Of a stretch of DNA of 36,771 nt, positions 24,595-32,884 are shown in pieces. The DNA lies in NCBI GenBank assembly GCA_002403995.1, contig DHIV01000036.1:1-36771 (forward strand). The letters are read 5' to 3'. Every line of letters starts with the position of its first letter. Positions within the stretch are counted from its first letter, which is position 1. Below the pieces are notes generated by a model. The model made no database searches and was not told where the DNA came from. It saw only the letters and a program-made list of their open reading frames with translations. The translations under genes were made by a program, and so were the position numbers. Source of the DNA: Gallionella sp. UBA4737 (GTDB lineage Bacteria > Pseudomonadota > Gammaproteobacteria > Burkholderiales > Gallionellaceae).

Positions 24595-25554
24595 TCACTT
24601 GTTGCAGGCGTCAAAGCATTGCTCTTTGGTGCGGTCGGTGTATTGCCTGCACCTCGAAAAGCATTGATCAAAGGACTCTGTGGCCGGCGCGGCTTGCACA
24701 GGGGGTTTTTCCGTCGGCGCAATCACTGCGTCAGGTTGCGGAACAACTTCGATGTGTTGTGATTCAGGGCTGGATTTGTCAACAAAACCCAGAGAATCAA
24801 AACAAAGGTTAAGTCTTCTTGCCAAATCGACAATAACCCCCCTTCCCAACTTGTCTAAAACTTCGGGGCGGTGATTATGTTTCATGTCGTCGCTGACGTC
24901 ATAATCATCGGGTTTCAGTGCTCCGACATTATCAAGCTTGGCAGGGACTGCGCCGACCGCCATCACTTCGCCATTTTTACCAATAACTGCAACGCTCAGG
25001 TTTGCGCGGATAACCAATCTCGAGTCGCCGTCGAGACTGTTATTTTTAAGCAATACACTGAGCCCTTCACGCAAATAATTTTTCTCGAATTGATTATGCA
25101 AATTATCTTCCTCATCTGCAGAAGCTCGCACAACAAATATCGCATCAAGATTATTATTGCGGGCCAGATCAGCAAACGCTTCCTTTGCGCGAGTGGCACG
25201 AAAGCCAGTCCCCGGCTTCACTTTGGCCAATAGAGCAGTTCGATCATATTCGACATTTTTGACGACCCAGTCCGGATGAGACTTTGCGATCCTTCCCTGT
25301 GACACAAAAAGGATACTGTCGGTGACCTTGCTGCCCATATCAAACTCTGTAGATTTACTGGAAAATGAAATTATCCCGATTTTGTCGAAATTTACGCTTT
25401 CCGGCACGAGGGAAACAATAGCAATGCTCTTGATTTCATTTTTATTCTCTTCAGTCAAATGCTGCGGTGTAGAGGCGCAACCAGACAACATCAGGAAAAT
25501 CGCCGATATGAAAATCGCCGATATGCGGGTAATCGGGTTTGATCCAAGGTTCAT
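24595..25554 (-). CDS. Uncharacterised lipoprotein with C-terminal twin CX3C motif
   Basis: 319 residues from ATG 25554, chosen because it opens the lipoprotein signal ending FLMLSGCAS (lipid Cys26); in-frame starts at 25590 and 25608 would only lengthen the N-terminus. The middle is an alpha/beta domain (EIKSIAIVSLVPESVNFDKI, LDAIFVVRASADEEDN) reminiscent of periplasmic nucleotide-free Rossmann-like domains, with no family I recognise. A Pro-rich linker (PTEKPPVQAAPATESF) leads to CFSRC, ten residues, then CFDAC at the extreme end, a likely disulfide-paired helical hairpin. AT content is higher than in neighbours, hinting at transfer. Function unknown. Confidence 0.72.
   Translation of the reverse strand: MNLGSNPITRISAIFISAIFLMLSGCASTPQHLTEENKNEIKSIAIVSLVPESVNFDKIGIISFSSKSTEFDMGSKVTDSILFVSQGRIAKSHPDWVVKNVEYDRTALLAKVKPGTGFRATRAKEAFADLARNNNLDAIFVVRASADEEDNLHNQFEKNYLREGLSVLLKNNSLDGDSRLVIRANLSVAVIGKNGEVMAVGAVPAKLDNVGALKPDDYDVSDDMKHNHRPEVLDKLGRGVIVDLARRLNLCFDSLGFVDKSSPESQHIEVVPQPDAVIAPTEKPPVQAAPATESFDQCFSRCRQYTDRTKEQCFDACNK
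25495..25524 (-). repeat. Perfect 15-bp tandem duplication in a signal peptide
   Basis: GAAAATCGCCGATAT occurs twice head to tail (25495-25509 and 25510-25524). It doubles the residues ISAIF in the hydrophobic core of the lipoprotein signal peptide, keeping frame. A recent slippage duplication is the simplest reading. Confidence 0.8.
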
Positions 25555-25705
25555 TTTTGCATTCCAATTCAATTGGACTCGTTGCTTCATTGCACTATCA
25601 ACGAGCACCTGTTTCGAAAGTTAAAGTCTCGAAAGTCCGTACAAACCAGCCGGTCACAACCATCTGCTTGCGACCGGCAAGAGATGGCCGAAGACCAAAG
25701 AAAGA

Positions 25706-25843
25706 CTAGAGGTAAATTACCGCCGGTATGACAGAGGCGGCAATCACCAGTACCAGCCATTCCAGATTGTGTCGCTTGAGGAAACCGGTGAAGTGCAGGA
25801 CCAGTACGGTGATGGCGGCCAAATAAAACAGTGCTAATAGCAT
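25706..25843 (-). CDS. Small two-helix membrane protein (45 residues)
   Basis: Begins MLLALFYLAAITVLVLHF (helix 1), a basic turn GFLKRHNLEW, then LVLVIAASVIPAVIYL (helix 2). AAGGGGAA just upstream, with the G-run five bases from the ATG at 25843, is a convincing ribosome site, better than any for the longer in-frame start at 25906. It stands between the twin-CX3C lipoprotein and asmA on the same strand. It resembles the many small hairpin membrane proteins of unknown role. Conservation of this frame elsewhere would settle whether it is real. Confidence 0.55.
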   Translation of the reverse strand: MLLALFYLAAITVLVLHFTGFLKRHNLEWLVLVIAASVIPAVIYL

Positions 25844-26065
25844 GTGATTCCCCTTTCCTTGTTGTGGCAGCTGCAATTGTGGCTTGAGCTTTTTGATTCC
25901 TGACAATTATATCGGTAGCGGCGTCGTATGCAACATTCGTCGTGTCAATATGCCACAAAGATGTTATTTATTCACGCCATATGGAAAAGAATAACTGTTG
26001 TGGCCGGTTATCAGCAAATCTTTTCCACGCATCAGTGTTTGCAAATGGCACTTTCGCACACATTT

Positions 26066-28432
26066 TTATCCTGAACCGGTCCGTTTGTTTTTGGCGGCTT
26101 TGGGCACATGTTTTTTTGGCGGGGCTGCGCGTTTTGCGGTCGCAGGGGCAGTCGCTGCCTGTTCTGCCGCCGCCTTGGCTGAGATCCTTTTAGTCACGAG
26201 GTCGCCGCTGGCAGCCGCAAAATCCAGAGTGATGGAAGGGGCAGTGTAAGGTCCGCTCACGCGGACCAGCACGGTAACCCCCTTCAACCCGGCCAATTCT
26301 CCCGCGCTGCGCCGGTTGAGTGCCGAGGCGACTGTGGCGGCAAGCTGATAATCGATATTGCCGGAGTCCCGCGCAAAGTCGCCTTCACCCGCGATCCGGA
26401 ACAGCGGTGATCTCATGTCGAAACTATTGCCGCGGCTGCTGCCGTCCTTGATATTGAACGCGGCTTTCAATTCGGAAAAATCGGTTCTTTCGCTGAACTT
26501 GTTTTCATGAACATGCACCTCGCTCCTGGTCCCCAACACATCCTTGCCTTCGATCAGCGCGGTGCGCAGATCGATACCCGCCAGTGCACCGTGCGCCAGG
26601 GCGAGCGAGACATTGCCATTCAGCGTCTTGCGCAACGCACCGATGCTGCTGCCTTCTGCGCTGATGTCCATGGCCAGGTCGCCCTTGCCCGTGAGCTTGC
26701 CGGCGCCTGCCGTGCCGGCAAGCAGCGCGCTCGCCTGGAAGCCCCTCAGGTTCTGTTTGACCGTTATCTGCGGCGTTCCCTGCGCTGCCGCGCTGATGCT
26801 GCCCGCCAGCGTGCCGCCGAACAGCCTGGCAGTCAGCGGCTCTATCGTGAGTGTGGATTGCTCGATCTTTATTTCGGCTGCCAGCCTGTTCGCCTCGAAC
26901 CTTGCCGTCTTGAGCTCGCCGGCATGCAGACTGCCGCGCAAATTCATGTCCCTGATTCCGGAAAGATCGATCCGTGTGGCATCGTCCTGATACCGCTTGA
27001 GCCATTCGGCTGCGATATAGCGATCCAGAGGGAGGCGGTTGACACTGAGGTCGAACGCATATGCGGGGTGACTGAAATCCTTCAACGCCATCGTGCCGGT
27101 GATCTTGCTGTCGTCGATTTTTGCTTTGAAGTCGAGATGCGCATTCCGTTCGGCAAGGTCCGCACCCATGCTGCCCGTCACTTTTGCAGACAGCTCGCCT
27201 GACAGCATCGGATGTTTGGCGGAAACATCCATGGAAATGGCGCTGAGCAGCAATTTGCGCGTGGTGTCGAAGTCGACGCTGATGGGGCTGGACAACTTGC
27301 CTTGCAGCGTGCCGCCATTGCTCTTGAAATCGAAATCGGCACCGAGTTCCGCCGCATTGAAGATATTGTTGGCGAACTCGAACGCCGGCAGCTGCACCGC
27401 CGTCGTCCATTTTTCGTCGAACTGCGACAACGTCGCATCAAGCGCGAGCTGGCTGCCATTCCATGCACCCTTGGCGAATTGCAGCTTGGGGACAGCGAGC
27501 CTGGCATCGATGCTGCGCTGCCCGTAATTGCCCGTGCCCGAAACAACCAGGTTCTCGGCGAGCAGCGATGCCTGCCCAGAAGGATTGTCCAGGCTATAAC
27601 CGTCCAGGCTACCCTTGAAGTTCAGGTCAAGATTGCTGAATCCGGCCGCCGTGCCTTGCAGCTTCCCCTCGATGTCGGCGAACTCGTAGCGCCCTGCCTT
27701 GATGTCGTAAAACAAACGGCTTTTCAATTCGATGCTGGAGTCGCTGTGCAGCTTTTCAGAATTGAGATGGAAGCTCGCTGTCATTTGGCTGGGCACGGTA
27801 TCGGCGAACCGGCCGGTCTCTATCTTCACATCCTGCAATGCGACACGTTTCCATTTGATCTCGTCCTGCCAATTGACCGCCGAATTGGTGATGCGCACAC
27901 CGTCGATATCGAGCGTCGCCGGCGACAAGGCTTCATTGCGGATCAGCAGGTCGTCGAAGTTGGTCGTGCCATCCTTGAATCGGGCCAGGTTGGCATGGAT
28001 GCCGTCGATCTCCACCCGTTCGAGCACCAGTTGTTTTTTAAACAACGGCCACCAGGCGATATAAAGCCTTGCATTGTTGATCGATGCGAATTCCTTGGCG
28101 CTGTTGCGCTCGCTCAGCGACATCTTGCCGGAATCCAGCCCGAGCTGGGGGAAAAAGGTCACCTTCAGGTCGCCCTGCATCACCAGATCGCGCTGGGTGT
28201 GCTCTTTGACGTACTGGACGATCTCGGTTTTGAATCTGTTAGCATCGACCAGATAAAGAAACAAGCCGATTGCAGCGGGGATCATCAGAATGATGAGCAG
28301 CAACGCGGCCAGCCCGGCTCGCCAGTGCTCCTTGGCGAACGATTCGGCAAATGGTATCTTGATGCCGAACATCGAAAGCAGGACGCCGGTGATACCGAGC
28401 AGTCCGAGCGCTGAATCCTTGATTGCTTTCAT
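26066..28432 (-). CDS. AsmA family protein
   Basis: 788 residues. An unusual hydrophobic N-terminal segment (about residues 8-24) precedes the usual membrane anchor (about 38-60, AALLLIILMIPAAIGLFLYL), then the AsmA opening VDANRFKTEIVQYVKEHTQR with GDLKVTFFPQLGLDSGKMSL. The long periplasmic part is beta-rich, as in the bridge-like AsmA/TamB/YhdP lipid-transfer proteins, and the C-terminal AsmA_2 region is seen at LNGNVSLALAHGALAGIDLR. The end is an Ala/Lys/Pro-rich basic tail (KRAAPPKKHVPKAAKNKR). AAGGAA upstream supports the start; a second ATG at 28436 is out of frame. Likely role: outer-membrane lipid homeostasis, inferred from the family. Confidence 0.9.
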   Translation of the reverse strand: MKAIKDSALGLLGITGVLLSMFGIKIPFAESFAKEHWRAGLAALLLIILMIPAAIGLFLYLVDANRFKTEIVQYVKEHTQRDLVMQGDLKVTFFPQLGLDSGKMSLSERNSAKEFASINNARLYIAWWPLFKKQLVLERVEIDGIHANLARFKDGTTNFDDLLIRNEALSPATLDIDGVRITNSAVNWQDEIKWKRVALQDVKIETGRFADTVPSQMTASFHLNSEKLHSDSSIELKSRLFYDIKAGRYEFADIEGKLQGTAAGFSNLDLNFKGSLDGYSLDNPSGQASLLAENLVVSGTGNYGQRSIDARLAVPKLQFAKGAWNGSQLALDATLSQFDEKWTTAVQLPAFEFANNIFNAAELGADFDFKSNGGTLQGKLSSPISVDFDTTRKLLLSAISMDVSAKHPMLSGELSAKVTGSMGADLAERNAHLDFKAKIDDSKITGTMALKDFSHPAYAFDLSVNRLPLDRYIAAEWLKRYQDDATRIDLSGIRDMNLRGSLHAGELKTARFEANRLAAEIKIEQSTLTIEPLTARLFGGTLAGSISAAAQGTPQITVKQNLRGFQASALLAGTAGAGKLTGKGDLAMDISAEGSSIGALRKTLNGNVSLALAHGALAGIDLRTALIEGKDVLGTRSEVHVHENKFSERTDFSELKAAFNIKDGSSRGNSFDMRSPLFRIAGEGDFARDSGNIDYQLAATVASALNRRSAGELAGLKGVTVLVRVSGPYTAPSITLDFAAASGDLVTKRISAKAAAEQAATAPATAKRAAPPKKHVPKAAKNKRTGSG

Positions 28433-28576
28433 TCATCGTTCCTTGTGATGCGATCCGGAGATCATGCTGATGATGATTGTAACCTCGCCGGGTATTGCCG
28501 TGGGATTCAGCTGAACCCTCCTGATAAATATATCTTTGCTAATTGAGCGTGAACATTGTAAAGACCGGCAGCCAGA

Positions 28577-29047
28577 TCAGGATTTCTTCGGTTTGCGTTG
28601 CTCAGGACGCAGGTGCGGCCCGAGCAGCTCGTCCGCAGCGTCGCCATCAACAGGATCGCCGGAAGCATCCACCAGCGGCTGCTCGAAGTCGTTCCAGCCA
28701 CGCACGCCGGTCTTGAGCGAGACCACGCGGGTATAGCCCATCTGCTGCATCACGTCCGCGACCAGGGCGGAGCGATAACCGGAACGGCAGATCACCACGA
28801 TCTCCAGCTCGCGACCGGCCGCCAGCAACGGCAAAGTCTCGTCGAAATCCCATTCGCAGGATTGCTCCAGCACCCCGCGCGGCACGTTGATCGCGCCGGG
28901 GATATGTAGCGCGGCGAACTCTGCCGGCTCGCGCACGTCGAGCAGCACCGGTTTGCTACCCGCATCGAGTTGCTTGCTCAGGTCCCATGGCTGGATCTCC
29001 TTCACGCGCGTGAGAGCGTCGGCGACCAAATCGGCGTAGCGCTTCAT
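28577..29047 (-). CDS. Rhodanese-like sulfurtransferase domain protein
   Basis: 156 residues with a single rhodanese domain: VLLDVREPAEFAALHIPGAI, then the active-site loop CRSGYRS with Cys87, and VSLKTGVRGWNDFEQPLVDA. The six-residue loop is of the sulfur-transferring type, not the longer Cdc25 type. A short charged tail (RPEQRKPKKS) follows. It lacks a signal peptide, so it is cytoplasmic. Neighbours (asmA, rlmD) give no clear pathway; thiosulfate or persulfide transfer is likely by family only. Confidence 0.88.
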   Translation of the reverse strand: MKRYADLVADALTRVKEIQPWDLSKQLDAGSKPVLLDVREPAEFAALHIPGAINVPRGVLEQSCEWDFDETLPLLAAGRELEIVVICRSGYRSALVADVMQQMGYTRVVSLKTGVRGWNDFEQPLVDASGDPVDGDAADELLGPHLRPEQRKPKKS

Positions 29048-29088
29048 GTCATATCTTTCATTTTCTGGTCCCGGCCTTTTTGGCTTCT

Positions 29089-29268
29089 ATCGTTCCCAGG
29101 CACTGCGTGGGAACGATGACATATAGTAAAAGCTTCTGCCATCCGCCTACTCGCACACCGAAGCCAACGCAGGGCAGCCATAACCGCAGGTCGGGCTTCG
29201 CCCGACATGGTGGGCGGAGCCCACCCTACATCAAGCCAGCGTAGGGCGGAACGCATAGCGGTTCCGCC
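29089..29268. repeat. Cluster of four different palindromes in one intergenic gap
   Basis: The 29048-29309 gap has no gene. It holds ATCGTTCCCA/TGGGAACGAT (29089-29098, 29108-29117), GTCGGGC/GCCCGAC (29190-29196, 29200-29206), GGTGGGC/GCCCACC followed by CTAC (29209-29215, 29219-29225), and, after another GTAGG (29241-29245), GGCGGAAC/GTTCCGCC (29245-29252, 29261-29268). All are perfect stems. It separates rlmD from rhodanese, both on the minus strand. Confidence 0.68.
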
Positions 29269-29309
29269 GCATGGTTTGCAATTGGCGGAACACCTGTTTG
29301 GTTTCTGCC

Positions 29310-30632
29310 TTACATTCTCTCGAATAAGGCGATGGATTCCACATGCGAAGTATGCGGAAACATGTTCATCACGCCCGCGGCCTTGAGCGTATAGCCGTGG
29401 ATCTGCACCAGCACCTGCGCATCGCGCGCCAGCGTGGCCGGGTTGCAGGAAACATAAACGATGCGGCGCGGGGCGTTTTCACCACCCAATGATTTAACCA
29501 GCTCCAGCGCGCCGTCGCGCGGCGGGTCGATCAGCAGCTTGTCGAAACTGCCGAGTTGGGTAAATCCTGCTTCCGTCATCTCGAACAGATTCATTGCGGC
29601 AAATTTGGCGTTGCCCGCCAGTCCGTTGGTCGCGGCATTTTGCCTGGCGCGCTCCACCAATGCGGCACTGCCTTCGATGCCCAGCACTTGCGCGCCGCTG
29701 CGCGCGATCGGCAGCGTGAAGTTGCCCAGGCCGCAGAAAAAATCGGCGATGCGCTCGCCCGGTTGCGGATCGAGCAGGCGCATCGCGCGGCTGATCATCA
29801 CGCGATTCAGCGCGCTGTTCACTTGCGTGAATTCGCTCGGGGCGAACGGCATCGTGATGCCGAATTCCGGCAGGCTGTAAGTGAGCGCCGGAGCATCTAG
29901 CGGATGGAACGGGATGATGCTGTCATAGCCCCCGGATTGCAGCCAGAACTGGATCTCGTGCAGGTCGGCAAAGGCGCGCAAGGCTGCCTCATCTTCGCCC
30001 GACGGCGGATCCATCACGCGCAGCACCAGCGCATCGACATGTTCGCCCACCGCCACTTCGATCTGCGGCAGCCGGTCGCGGATCGACAAACCGCTTATCA
30101 GCTCGGCCAGCAGCGGCAGCAATCCGGCGATCTTGGGCGCAAGGATCTCGCAGTGCTGCATGTCGGCGACATAACTGCTGCGCTTCTCATGGAAGCCGAC
30201 CAGTGTCTTGCCTTTTTTGATGACATGCCTGACCGAGAGCCTCGCCCGCTCGCGATAGCCCCAGGCTTGACCGTAGATCGGCCGCAACATGGTTTCAGCC
30301 TTGACCTTGCCGATGTGCCACAGGCTGTCTTCGAGGATGCGCTGCTTGACCGCGACCTGCGCCCTCGCGTCCAGATGCTGCATCGAGCAACCGCCGCACA
30401 CGCCGAAATGAGCACACTTCGGCTGCACGCGCATAGCCGAAGACTTGTGTATCTGCGTGACTTGCGCCAGCTCGAATGAGGGCTTCTTGCGGTACGAGCT
30501 GTAGCTGACCATCTCGCCGGTCAGCGCCCCTTCGATGAAGATCACCTTGCCTTCGATGCGCGCAACACCGCGGCCTTCCTGGTCGATGGATTCAACAATG
30601 ACGGAGTTTTGTTGTGATTTGTTTTCAGACAT
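29310..30632 (-). CDS. rlmD: 23S rRNA (uracil-1939-C5)-methyltransferase RlmD
   Basis: 440 residues; methylates U1939 of 23S rRNA using SAM. An N-terminal TRAM domain (about 5-60) is followed by the 4Fe-4S ligands Cys73, Cys79, Cys82 (CAHFGVCGGC) and Cys161. The SAM fold has RIADFFCGLGNFTLPIA and LLIDPPRDGA, and the catalytic Cys396 lies in YVSCNPATLARD. FPHTSHVE near the end is also typical. The presence of the cluster separates it from TrmA. No ribosome site is obvious before the ATG; an 18-bp-ended palindromic element starts 20 bases upstream. Confidence 0.95.
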   Translation of the reverse strand: MSENKSQQNSVIVESIDQEGRGVARIEGKVIFIEGALTGEMVSYSSYRKKPSFELAQVTQIHKSSAMRVQPKCAHFGVCGGCSMQHLDARAQVAVKQRILEDSLWHIGKVKAETMLRPIYGQAWGYRERARLSVRHVIKKGKTLVGFHEKRSSYVADMQHCEILAPKIAGLLPLLAELISGLSIRDRLPQIEVAVGEHVDALVLRVMDPPSGEDEAALRAFADLHEIQFWLQSGGYDSIIPFHPLDAPALTYSLPEFGITMPFAPSEFTQVNSALNRVMISRAMRLLDPQPGERIADFFCGLGNFTLPIARSGAQVLGIEGSAALVERARQNAATNGLAGNAKFAAMNLFEMTEAGFTQLGSFDKLLIDPPRDGALELVKSLGGENAPRRIVYVSCNPATLARDAQVLVQIHGYTLKAAGVMNMFPHTSHVESIALFERM

Positions 30633-30652
30633 AAGGGTAAACTTTCATCACA

Positions 30653-30742
30653 TGTAGGAGCGGGCCATGCGGGTGCCCGGACAAAAGTTTTTCGTACCCG
30701 CGAATCTCAGAATGGCAATCGCGGGCATGGCCCGCTCCTACA
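30653..30742 (+). repeat. Intact REPIN/MITE-like palindromic element
   Basis: 90 bases with perfect 18-bp terminal inverted repeats: TGTAGGAGCGGGCCATGC (30653-30670) and GCATGGCCCGCTCCTACA (30725-30742). Inside are CGGGTGCCCGG-type and TACCCGCGA/TCGCGGG pairings. It fills almost the whole gap between the exonuclease stop (30749) and the rlmD start. A disrupted copy lies at 3972-4110. Confidence 0.8.
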
Positions 30743-30748
30743 GGTGGG

Positions 30749-31531
30749 TTATTTTGTGGTCGGCCATGCGGCCAGGAATTCCTGCCAGTGCAGCTGATCG
30801 AGCTTGGCCAACTCGGCGCGAACCAGATCACATTCCTTCTGGTAGCGCGCGCGCGTCAGCACGTCGCGCATCAACTGGAAGCGCGCGAACACCAGGTAAG
30901 TGTTTGCCACGTCGGTCTCGCAATAGTTGCGTATCTCGTCCAGCCTGCCCTGCTGGTAAGCCTCCCACACTTTGCTGCCGTCCATGCCCAGCTTGCCGGG
31001 AAAGCCGATCAGTTTGGCAAGTTCGTCCAGCGGCGCGTTGGCGCGCCCGGTATACATCGCCAGCAAATCCATCAGATCGAGATGGCGCGAATGGTAGCGG
31101 CTGATGTAGTTGTTCCACTTGAATTCCTTGTCGTCCTCGCCCTGATCCCAGTAGCGCGCGCACTGCACGCCGTGGATCAGCCCGCGGTAGTGCAGCACCG
31201 GCAGATCGAAACCTCCGCCGTTCCACGACACCAGTTGCGGAGTGTATTTGTCGATGCCGTCGAAGAAGCGCTGGATGATGGAGCCCTCATCTTCATGCAG
31301 ATCACCGAGCGACCAGACTTTGAAGTTGTCGCCCTCGCGCAGCGCGCAGGAGATCGCCACGACGCGCTGCAGATGGTGCGGCATGAAGTCGCTGCCGGTC
31401 TTCTGGCGACGCAATTGAAACGCCATCTCCGCCACTTCCGCATCGCTGACGCGCGCATCCAGTTCGTGCAGGGTGCGCAGCCCGGCGACGTCGGGCACAG
31501 TTTCGATATCAAAGACGAGAGTGGGATTCAT
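30749..31531 (-). CDS. PolB-like predicted 3'-5' exonuclease
   Basis: 260 residues with a DEDDy-type exonuclease fold of the stand-alone DNA polymerase B exonuclease-like family. Exo I is VFDIETVP (Asp8, Glu10), Exo II is SWNGGGFDLPVLHYRGL (Asp109), and Exo III is YCETDVANTYLVF (Tyr203, Asp207). HLDLMDLL and FPGKLGMDGSKVWEAY are typical of the family. No polymerase domain is attached. Likely trims DNA or RNA 3' ends; the physiological substrate is not established. The start lacks a strong ribosome site but gives a normal N-terminus. Confidence 0.9.
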   Translation of the reverse strand: MNPTLVFDIETVPDVAGLRTLHELDARVSDAEVAEMAFQLRRQKTGSDFMPHHLQRVVAISCALREGDNFKVWSLGDLHEDEGSIIQRFFDGIDKYTPQLVSWNGGGFDLPVLHYRGLIHGVQCARYWDQGEDDKEFKWNNYISRYHSRHLDLMDLLAMYTGRANAPLDELAKLIGFPGKLGMDGSKVWEAYQQGRLDEIRNYCETDVANTYLVFARFQLMRDVLTRARYQKECDLVRAELAKLDQLHWQEFLAAWPTTK

Positions 31532-31647
31532 GGTTGGAGTTGTGCCGGTGTTTTGAAGAAGGCGAATTGTTGCATAAACAGATCATCGTTGCGGCTGCCC
31601 GGGGGATTTGGCGTGTGACGCAAGCACCGGTCAGCATCAGGTTAATG

Positions 31648-32772
31648 CTAACCGATATGGTCTTCCTTGAATCTTGTTTGTATAGCCTCTACCTCGGCAC
31701 GCCTGTTTATCAAAGCAGCCACGCAGTCGCTGTCAAACTTGGTGCCCGCCATGGACTGCAAGAATAAAAACGCCCTCTCGTTGCTCCATGCCTCCTTGTA
31801 AGGGCGCACGCTGGTCAGCGCATCGAACACGTCTGCGACCGCAACGATCTTGGCCTCAATGGGAATCTCTTCGTCCATCAGCCCGTTATATCCGCTGCCG
31901 TTGATCGCTTCATGGTGATAAAGCGCGATGTTGCGCAAGATTTCCGCATGGGGGAATTCGTCGAATCCAAGATTTTTCAGCATCATGTCCACGATCTCGC
32001 CGCCTTTCGAGGCGTGCGTCTTCATGGTATCGAATTCCGCTTCGGTCAACTTGCCGGCCTTGAGCAAAATGCTGTCCGAGATGCCGATCTTGCCGATGTC
32101 ATGCAGCGGCGAGAACAAAAATATATGCTCCACCAGTTCATCGTTAAGCCGGTATTTCTTTGCCACCTCTTTGGCGATCAAACGCGCAAAGTTGGACATT
32201 CGGTCCAGGTGCGCCCCGGTCTCGACATCACGGTGCAGCGTGATGTTGGCGGCCGTCTTGACGATCGCATACAGGCCGCGCGTCGTGGACATTTCATGGA
32301 TCACCAGCAACGACAGCAGATGTCCCACCATATCGAGATAATGCAGGGTCGTCTCATCGAAAACATTTTTTCGATGAGAATTGAAGAACAGAAAGCCGAA
32401 AAACTCCCCATTCAGGAACATCGGCATGGTGTAGCTGGATTTATACTTCAGAGAGGCAATGCGGCGCGTGTGCTCTGCAGGAGCATTGCTGAAGATATCG
32501 AGGTCATTGACCACGCGGGGACGGCCTACCTTGAGGATCTCCTGCATCGATTCCGAGTCAGCCAGCCTGGCGGAATATAAAACCAGGGGATTCTCGTCAT
32601 CGCTGCTGTGCAAATATGTCTTCAGCAAATCAGTTTTTGGGTCGTAAATCGCCACCGAGATCCGATCGATGAAATCATAGCGGCCTTTCAACAAACCATG
32701 GACGTACTCGATCTTTTCCGGCAAAGGCAATTTGCCGTTCAATGCGGAAAGCACATCTTGATGTTCAAACAT
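31648..32772 (-). CDS. GAF-HD-GYP cyclic-di-GMP phosphodiesterase
   Basis: 374 residues from ATG 32772; an upstream in-frame start at 32856 adds only an unlikely Cys-rich stretch. A GAF-like sensor (about 25-160) is followed by an HD-GYP domain (about 175-365): HD at 224-225 (SPLHDIGKIG), His253, HHE at 286-288, Asp314 in VADVFDALTS and RPYKEAWS. Metal ligands look complete, so it should hydrolyse c-di-GMP. The signature loop reads NGSGYNG instead of the usual DGxGYP. No membrane helix or receiver domain is present, so the protein is cytoplasmic and its input is probably a small ligand on the GAF domain. Confidence 0.91.
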   Translation of the reverse strand: MFEHQDVLSALNGKLPLPEKIEYVHGLLKGRYDFIDRISVAIYDPKTDLLKTYLHSSDDENPLVLYSARLADSESMQEILKVGRPRVVNDLDIFSNAPAEHTRRIASLKYKSSYTMPMFLNGEFFGFLFFNSHRKNVFDETTLHYLDMVGHLLSLLVIHEMSTTRGLYAIVKTAANITLHRDVETGAHLDRMSNFARLIAKEVAKKYRLNDELVEHIFLFSPLHDIGKIGISDSILLKAGKLTEAEFDTMKTHASKGGEIVDMMLKNLGFDEFPHAEILRNIALYHHEAINGSGYNGLMDEEIPIEAKIVAVADVFDALTSVRPYKEAWSNERAFLFLQSMAGTKFDSDCVAALINRRAEVEAIQTRFKEDHIG

Positions 32773-32884
32773 GATGCAGCAAGGTCCTGACTTTATTAAT
32801 ACGGGGGTGCAGTTTATCCAACCTGAGCTACAGGTCAACGGGTAAAACAATAGCACGATTTACTTATTGGCTTTTCGGCCCGGC

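Noticed and set aside
25587..25958. 123-codon minus-strand frame
   Set aside because: Overlaps the better-supported 45-residue membrane protein in another frame and has no coherent domain or ribosome site.
27212..28414. 400-codon open frame on the plus strand
   Set aside because: It lies entirely antisense to asmA, whose protein has clear family motifs and a ribosome site; the antisense text is rich in His, Gln and Arg with no domain, a typical shadow of GC-rich coding DNA.
30653..30742. Inverted-ended element considered as an insertion sequence or as a rho-independent terminator
   Set aside because: At 90 bases it has no transposase, and there is no T-tract after the stem; a non-autonomous REPIN/MITE fits better.
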